A stretch of 64,000 nucleotides of DNA from Jejuia rubra (GTDB lineage: Bacteria > Bacteroidota > Bacteroidia > Flavobacteriales > Flavobacteriaceae): assembly GCF_042684665.1 (NCBI RefSeq), contig NZ_JBHULY010000011.1, positions 62,001 to 126,000 of the forward strand, written 5' to 3'. The notes below the pieces were generated by a model. It saw nothing but the letters and a program-made list of their open reading frames with translations. It was not told the origin of the DNA and made no database searches. Each line of letters begins with the position of its first letter. Position 1 is the first letter of the stretch. The translations under genes were made by a program, and so were the position numbers. This document shows positions 58,569 to 64,000 of this stretch, in pieces.

Positions 58569-60521
58569 TTGACCAAAACTATGCAAGACCAAAGACGTGT
58601 TGTAATTGACCATGTATCACCAAGTGTAAACAGTGGTGAGTTTTACATCAAAAGAGTTGTAAACGAAATTGTAAATGTTAGAGCACATATCCTAGCAGAC
58701 GGCCACGATGTTTTAGGGGCGACCATTTATTATAAGCACGAAAATGAGAAAAAGTGGCGCGAAACTAGAATGACCCTCGATTTCAACAATGAATGGCAGG
58801 GAGCTTTTACTGTCAAAAAACAGGGGTTTTACAGCTATAAAGTTGAGGCTTGGGTAGACTACGCTTTAAATTGGAGGCACGGGATCATAAGAAAAATTGA
58901 TGACGGACAATATGTGCGTTCCGAATTATTGGAAGGTGCCGATTATGTAAAAGACATCGTCGACAAAGTAGCTTCTGCTGAAGATAAAGCATATCTAAAG
59001 GAATTACAGGCCATTTTCAGCAATGAAGACAAATACGGTGAAGCGTTGAATGAAGCAACTTCCGAAAGATTATATAAATTATTTTATGATAACCCTGTAA
59101 AACTTTTAGAAGCTACTTCAAAGGAGTATGATGCATATGTAGACCGGAAAAAAGCACGTTTTAGTACATGGTACGAATTCTTTCCGCGTTCGGCCTCCGA
59201 AAAGGAAGGAGTTCACGGTACTTTTAAAGACTGTGAACGCCTATTGCCCCGTATTAAAAACATGGGGTTTGATGTGGTATATCTACCTCCAATTCACCCC
59301 ATCGGCGAAGTTAACCGAAAAGGTAAAAACAATACAACCGATGCAAAACCAGATGATGTCGGCTCCACTTGGGGTGTGGGTTCCAAATATGGTGGACACA
59401 AGGATATCCATCCAAAACTGGGGTCTTTAGAGGATTTCAAATCCCTGGTACAAAGAGCAAAGGACAACAATCTGGAAATAGCCATGGACTATGCCCTGCA
59501 AGCTGCACCCGATCATCCATGGGTGAAAGAACATCCCTCATGGTTTAAATGGCGACCTGATGGGACCGTTCAGTATGCGGAAAACCCGCCTAAAAAATAT
59601 CAGGACATATTACCGATTTATTGGGAAACTGAAGATTATCAAAACCTATGGCACGAGTGTTTGGACATTTTGCTACATTGGATTGATTGCGGTATTGAAA
59701 TTTTCAGGGTGGATAACCCGCATACCAAGCCCTTTCACTTTTGGAATTGGATCATTACCCAGGTGAAATTGAAACATCCCAACGTTATCTTTTTGGCCGA
59801 AGCGTTTACAGCACCAAAGGTAATGGCACAATTGGCAAAACAAGGCTATACGCAATCTTATACTTACTTCACTTGGAGAAACACCAAACACGAATTGACC
59901 GAATATGTTGAGGAATTGACCAGAACGGAATTACGTGAGTACATGCAACCAAACTTTTGGCCAAATACTCCAGATATCAACCCGTTCCATTTGCAAAGTA
60001 CGGGTGAATCCAAACATATGCAGCGCTATGCGTTGGCGGGGACCTTAAGTTCTTGTATTGGTATTTATGGACCTGTTTTTGAGTATATGCTATCTGATTC
60101 CCTTTTGGGAAAAGAGGAATATTTAAATTCCGAAAAATTCCAAATAGCACATTACGATTGGAACATTCAAAATAAATTGACCACGGTAATTGCCAAAATC
60201 AACTACATCAGGCACTTAAATGAAGCGTTGCAACAGACCAATAATATTAAATTCTGCTATGTAGATAACGATAATTTAATGGCCTACTACAAGTGGAACG
60301 ATGCCAAAACCAACCACATTTTTGTGATTATTAGCCTTGATGCCCACAATTCGCAACAAGGAACAGTACAATTGCCCTTGCATGAACTTGGGGTACAGGC
60401 CGGCCATCACATGGAAATGCACGACTTAATAACCGACAGCCGTTATACTTGGCACAACGAATGGAATTTTGTGGAGTTGCACCCAACGTTACCATTCCAC
60501 ATATTTCAGGTAAACAAATAA
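58569..60521 (+). CDS. glgE: Alpha-1,4-glucan:maltose-1-phosphate maltosyltransferase
   Basis: The 650-residue GH13_3 enzyme transfers maltosyl units from maltose-1-phosphate to glycogen. The N-terminal domain begins QDQRRVVIDHVSPSVNSGEF. The catalytic nucleophile Asp382 lies in FRVDNPHTKP, the acid/base Glu411 in FLAEAFTAP, and Asp469 in NTPDINP. The Asp-Glu spacing of 29 equals that of S. coelicolor GlgE as I recall. The product is cytoplasmic. It is preceded by glgC and followed by mak at 4 bp, so the maltose-1-phosphate route is complete in this operon. Confidence 0.94.
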   Translation: MTKTMQDQRRVVIDHVSPSVNSGEFYIKRVVNEIVNVRAHILADGHDVLGATIYYKHENEKKWRETRMTLDFNNEWQGAFTVKKQGFYSYKVEAWVDYALNWRHGIIRKIDDGQYVRSELLEGADYVKDIVDKVASAEDKAYLKELQAIFSNEDKYGEALNEATSERLYKLFYDNPVKLLEATSKEYDAYVDRKKARFSTWYEFFPRSASEKEGVHGTFKDCERLLPRIKNMGFDVVYLPPIHPIGEVNRKGKNNTTDAKPDDVGSTWGVGSKYGGHKDIHPKLGSLEDFKSLVQRAKDNNLEIAMDYALQAAPDHPWVKEHPSWFKWRPDGTVQYAENPPKKYQDILPIYWETEDYQNLWHECLDILLHWIDCGIEIFRVDNPHTKPFHFWNWIITQVKLKHPNVIFLAEAFTAPKVMAQLAKQGYTQSYTYFTWRNTKHELTEYVEELTRTELREYMQPNFWPNTPDINPFHLQSTGESKHMQRYALAGTLSSCIGIYGPVFEYMLSDSLLGKEEYLNSEKFQIAHYDWNIQNKLTTVIAKINYIRHLNEALQQTNNIKFCYVDNDNLMAYYKWNDAKTNHIFVIISLDAHNSQQGTVQLPLHELGVQAGHHMEMHDLITDSRYTWHNEWNFVELHPTLPFHIFQVNK

Positions 60522-60525
60522 GCCT

Positions 60526-62151
60526 ATGCTTGAAGCTTCTTCTAAAACAACAGATAAAACCTCGTTGGTATTTGATGTAGTCTGGGAACAGCTCCTGGAC
60601 GACACCAATTTTATATCTGTGTTTCTGTCTGATGTTTTGGAAGACTATATTCAACAACAACGATGGTACGGAGGTAAAGCCAGTAAATTGAAATACATCG
60701 AGCTTGAAGAATATTTCAGGATTCAGCAAAACGAAGAGGTATACTACGGGCTAATTTTAGAGGTGAATTTTGTTGAGGCCTTCTATCAGCATTATTTCCT
60801 CCCAATCGCCTTTGTAACGGATGAATCTTTTGCCAAAAAAGATAGAATCTTACCAATTTCAATAGGAGGCAAAGAAGGCTATATTGTTGATGCTATCAAT
60901 TTGGAAGCATTCAGAAAACTGGTTTTTGAAAGGATAATGACCGCTGAACCCATTGACCGCACCAAAGTGCAATACCACAAAAGTGCGCGCTTTCAGGATA
61001 CAGCGTATCAATCCTCAAGATTTATGGGGCTAGAGCAAAGCAACACCTCAATTATCTATAATGATACCTGTGTGTTAAAATTCTTCAGAAGAATATATGC
61101 TGATAAGAATCCTGATTACGAAATGAGCCGATACCTTTCGGAAAAAAGGGAATTTAAAAACACGCCACCTTATTTGGGAAGCATCAATATTTTAGATTCC
61201 GAAAAGGAACTAATTACCATTGGACTGATGCAGGAAATGATTCCTAATGAAGGGGATGCATGGGATTACATGTTAAAAGAATTCAAAAGGATTTTTAAGG
61301 CGTTCGATGATAAAGGTATTAATGCCTCGGCTATACCTAAAACAAAGCCCTTTTTGAAGATAGGGATAGAAGATCTCCCTGCCGTATTGGTAGATTGGGT
61401 AGGCCTGGATGTTTTGAAAAAGGTACAAACCTTGGCCAAGCGCACAGCCGAAATGCACATCGCACTCGGCTCAGAGTTTGAAGAGACTGCTTTTGCGCCA
61501 ACGCATTACAATGGTGATTATGAAGTTTGGCTGAAAAATCGCCTGTTGTATCAATTTCAAAATCGGTTGAATACGGTTGAAAATAATCTGGATAAACTCG
61601 AAGGTTTAGCTAGAGATATGGCACGCGAGTTTCTTGACAAGAAGAACCTTATTAGAAAACGTTTTGTGAATTTTGATTGGACTCAGTTGAAAGGACAGCG
61701 CATTCGTATTCATGGAGATTATCACCTCGGTCAAATTTTAGTTAAAGACAATGATTTTTACATTTTAGATTTTGAAGGTGAACCCGAAAGCACCATTAGA
61801 GACAGAAAGGTAAAACAACCTCCGTTAAAGGACGTAGCAGGCCTATTCCGAAGTTTTCATTATGCTATTTATACCACTATTTTCAACCACTTAAATAACC
61901 AGAAGAACAACGAAGCAATTTTTTCGGCTGGCGAAACCTTGTATGACTACATAATTGGATTATTTTTGGGCACCTACATTACAGATATAAGAGATGCTAA
62001 CTTAAATATAGGCTACAGTCAGGAACGTATTTTTTTATTGAAATATGCCTTGCTGGAAAAGGCCGTTTACGAATTGGGTTATGAACTTAATTCGCGCCCG
62101 CAGTGGGCAATAATTCCTTTAAAAGGAATTTCTAATATTATTAATAACTAA
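60526..62151 (+). CDS. mak: Maltokinase
   Basis: The 541-residue kinase phosphorylates maltose to maltose-1-phosphate with ATP, the substrate of GlgE. It has an N-terminal cap with the typical RWYGGKASKL segment (about 45-55) and a protein-kinase-like fold. The catalytic region IHGDYHLGQIL has Asp398, and the metal site is in ILDFEGEP near residue 414. In many bacteria it is fused to trehalose synthase TreS; here no TreS domain or gene is seen. It follows glgE by 4 bp and precedes glgB by 6 bp. Confidence 0.92.
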   Translation: MLEASSKTTDKTSLVFDVVWEQLLDDTNFISVFLSDVLEDYIQQQRWYGGKASKLKYIELEEYFRIQQNEEVYYGLILEVNFVEAFYQHYFLPIAFVTDESFAKKDRILPISIGGKEGYIVDAINLEAFRKLVFERIMTAEPIDRTKVQYHKSARFQDTAYQSSRFMGLEQSNTSIIYNDTCVLKFFRRIYADKNPDYEMSRYLSEKREFKNTPPYLGSINILDSEKELITIGLMQEMIPNEGDAWDYMLKEFKRIFKAFDDKGINASAIPKTKPFLKIGIEDLPAVLVDWVGLDVLKKVQTLAKRTAEMHIALGSEFEETAFAPTHYNGDYEVWLKNRLLYQFQNRLNTVENNLDKLEGLARDMAREFLDKKNLIRKRFVNFDWTQLKGQRIRIHGDYHLGQILVKDNDFYILDFEGEPESTIRDRKVKQPPLKDVAGLFRSFHYAIYTTIFNHLNNQKNNEAIFSAGETLYDYIIGLFLGTYITDIRDANLNIGYSQERIFLLKYALLEKAVYELGYELNSRPQWAIIPLKGISNIINN

Positions 62152-62157
62152 CAAACC

Positions 62158-64000
62158 ATGGCACACGTTAAACCGTACAGTTTATTTACAGAATTTGATA
62201 TTAATCTATTTAAAGCGGGGAAGCATTTCAGGCTTTACGAAAAATTTGGTTCCCACCTAGTTACCGTTGATGGTATTGAGGGTACCTACTTTGCTGTTTG
62301 GGCGCCAAGTGCGAAGCAGGTTTCCGTAATTGGAGATTTTAACTATTGGATGGAAGGCGAACACCAGTTGAACGTACGTTGGGATTCAAGCGGTATTTGG
62401 GAAGGCTTTATCCCTATGGTAGGCAAAGGAGCCATTTACAAATACAAAATACAAAGCCATCATAGTGATATAAAAACCGAAAAAGCAGACCCCTATGCGC
62501 GCCGCGCGGAACATCCTCCTAAAACAGCATCCATTGTTTGGGAAGACAGCTATAAATGGAAGGACAGCAAATGGATGAAAAACCGCAAAAAAAACAATGC
62601 CATTGATGCGCCATTTTCTGTGTACGAAGTGCATTTAGGCTCGTGGAAAAAACATGTTGAAGAAGACCGCTTTATGTCCTACTATGAATTGGCGGATGAT
62701 TTAGTGAAATATGTTCAGGAAATGAACTTTACGCATGTAGAGTTGATGCCAATTATGGAATATCCATATGATCCATCTTGGGGTTATCAATTAACGGGCT
62801 ATTTTGCACCAACCTCGCGTTATGGCTACCCTGAAGAATTTAAATATTTGGTAGATAAACTACATCAGGCCGGTGTTGGGATTATCTTGGACTGGGTGCC
62901 GTCCCATTTCCCAGAAGATGCCCACGGATTAGGCTTTTTCGATGGGTCTAATTTATACGAACACCCTGATAGACGAAAAGGCTATCATCAGGACTGGAAG
63001 AGTTTGATTTTTAATTATGAACGCAATGAAGTACGTTCGTTCCTTATCAGTAATGCCATTTTTTGGCTGGATCAATATCACGCTGACGGATTAAGAGTGG
63101 ATGCAGTAGCTTCAATGCTATTCTTGGATTACTCTAGAGAAGATGGTGAATGGGAACCCAATATTTACGGTGGTCGCGAAAACCTTGCAGTGATCGACTT
63201 CCTAAAGCAATTGAATGAAGAAGTATATGCCTCTTTCCCCGATGTACAGACAATTGCCGAAGAATCCACAGCTTTCCCAATGGTTTCTAAACCCACATTT
63301 TTAGGAGGCCTAGGGTTTGGTATGAAATGGATGATGGGATGGATGCACGATACTTTGGAGTATTTTGCAAAAGATCCAGTATATCGTAAATACCATCATA
63401 ATGAAATCACCTTTAGTTTGGCCTATGCCTTCACCGAGAATTTTATGTTGCCATTATCGCACGACGAAGTGGTGTATGGTAAAAATTCTATTTTGGGAAG
63501 AATGCCAGGGGATGAGTGGCAACGTTTTGCCAACCTAAGACTGTTATATGGCTACATGTTCACACACCCCGGTACCAAATTATTATTTATGGGTGGCGAA
63601 TTTGGTCAGTACAACGAATGGGATTTTCAAGAAAGTTTAGATTGGAACCTGTTGGATTTCAAACCACATCAAGATGTTCAAAATTATTTCAAGAACTTGA
63701 ACAAGCTATACAAATCCACGCCAGCGCTATATGAAAAAGGGTTTAGCCATGAAGGGTTTGAATGGATCAGTTATGACGATTATGAAAACTGTGTGATTTC
63801 ATATATCAGAAAAGGCTATAAGGAAGAGGAAAACGTGGTTGTGGTTTGTAATTTAACCCCAGCAGTTAGGAAAAACTACAAGATTGGGGTGCCTTCCAAA
63901 GGAAAACTTAAAGAAGTTTTTAATAGTGATGCCAAAGAATTTGGTGGTAGCGGTATTTCAAATTCAAGGCAGATCACCATTAAAAAAGATGCCTGGAATG
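62158..64000 (+). CDS. glgB: 1,4-alpha-glucan branching enzyme (3' end outside window)
   Basis: The frame starts at ATG 62158 and stays open to the window edge, giving 614 codons, close to full length (about 630-640 in this group). A CBM48-type N-terminal domain with YFAVWAPSAKQVSVIGDFNYW-like sequence (about 45-60) precedes a GH13 barrel. Nucleophile Asp315 is in LRVDAVAS, acid/base Glu368 in IAEESTA, and the third Asp in LSHDEVVYGK. The enzyme adds alpha-1,6 branches to glycogen made by GlgE. It is the last gene seen of the cluster. Confidence 0.95.
   Translation, partial: MAHVKPYSLFTEFDINLFKAGKHFRLYEKFGSHLVTVDGIEGTYFAVWAPSAKQVSVIGDFNYWMEGEHQLNVRWDSSGIWEGFIPMVGKGAIYKYKIQSHHSDIKTEKADPYARRAEHPPKTASIVWEDSYKWKDSKWMKNRKKNNAIDAPFSVYEVHLGSWKKHVEEDRFMSYYELADDLVKYVQEMNFTHVELMPIMEYPYDPSWGYQLTGYFAPTSRYGYPEEFKYLVDKLHQAGVGIILDWVPSHFPEDAHGLGFFDGSNLYEHPDRRKGYHQDWKSLIFNYERNEVRSFLISNAIFWLDQYHADGLRVDAVASMLFLDYSREDGEWEPNIYGGRENLAVIDFLKQLNEEVYASFPDVQTIAEESTAFPMVSKPTFLGGLGFGMKWMMGWMHDTLEYFAKDPVYRKYHHNEITFSLAYAFTENFMLPLSHDEVVYGKNSILGRMPGDEWQRFANLRLLYGYMFTHPGTKLLFMGGEFGQYNEWDFQESLDWNLLDFKPHQDVQNYFKNLNKLYKSTPALYEKGFSHEGFEWISYDDYENCVISYIRKGYKEEENVVVVCNLTPAVRKNYKIGVPSKGKLKEVFNSDAKEFGGSGISNSRQITIKKDAWN

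Overview
The window is chromosomal DNA from a member of the Bacteroidota, almost certainly a marine-type Flavobacteriaceae. The evidence is: AT-rich DNA; promoters of the Bacteroidota type (-7 box TAnnTTTG rather than the sigma-70 -10 box); a complete moxR-bat aerotolerance operon; two proteins with C-terminal type IX secretion (T9SS type A) sorting domains; LytS/LytTR and 7TM-DISM two-component systems; a zinc-ribbon-less L32 of the kind usual in this phylum; and a PID-CTERM-like miniprotein. No rRNA, prophage, transposase or CRISPR array was seen. One tRNA gene is present.

Layout. 1-3500: start of an unidentified gene, cvpA-like gene, beta-carbonic anhydrase and SulP transporter (probably a CO2/bicarbonate pair), and a small membrane protein. 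3526-12957 (minus): the bat operon in transcription order moxR, DUF58, a BatD-like/DUF4381-like gene, batA, batB, batC, batD, batE. 13204-21882: SDR oxidoreductase, AlbA_2/Schlafen-like protein, mscL, asd, a COG5610 HAD-like protein with an ABC ATPase, a GreA/B-like protein and a DAO-family oxidoreductase. 21980-27636: accC-accB-fabH, rpmF-yceD, pdxA and ribE. 27640-30148: PID-CTERM-like miniprotein, a type II restriction-modification pair and a CAU-anticodon tRNA that looks like tRNA-Ile2. 30279-36446: mce, rbfA, a lolC/E-like permease, C1 peptidase, SelW-like protein, dusB and a T9SS cargo protein.

36506-42840 is accessory in character. It holds a divergent Lgt-like gene whose last codons lie inside a repeated unit, three tandem paralogs of a carboxypeptidase-regulatory-like protein (the third is a mosaic of the other two), a fourth related protein, and a COG1964 radical SAM enzyme overlapping a 68-residue membrane protein. 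43023-49401: lepA is followed by a structured RNA candidate (Flavo-1-like), a LytTR regulator, a LytS-type kinase and an outer-membrane beta-barrel receptor. After these lies a 65-bp second copy of the lepA 3' end that differs only at synonymous positions, so this block looks like an inserted or exchanged island. 49417-55485: NarL-type regulator and 7TM-DISM kinase, a large T9SS cargo protein and an unknown membrane protein. 56035-64000: a five-gene glycogen cluster glgA(M)-glgC-glgE-mak-glgB of the maltose-1-phosphate (GlgE) type; glgB runs off the end.

Two kinds of small repeats are scattered between genes. One is degenerate arrays with a period of about 7 bases just upstream of start codons. 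The other is REP-like palindromes of several families, one of which supplies the stop codon and C-terminal tail of methylmalonyl-CoA epimerase. Functional calls rest on motif recognition by eye; no database search was run.
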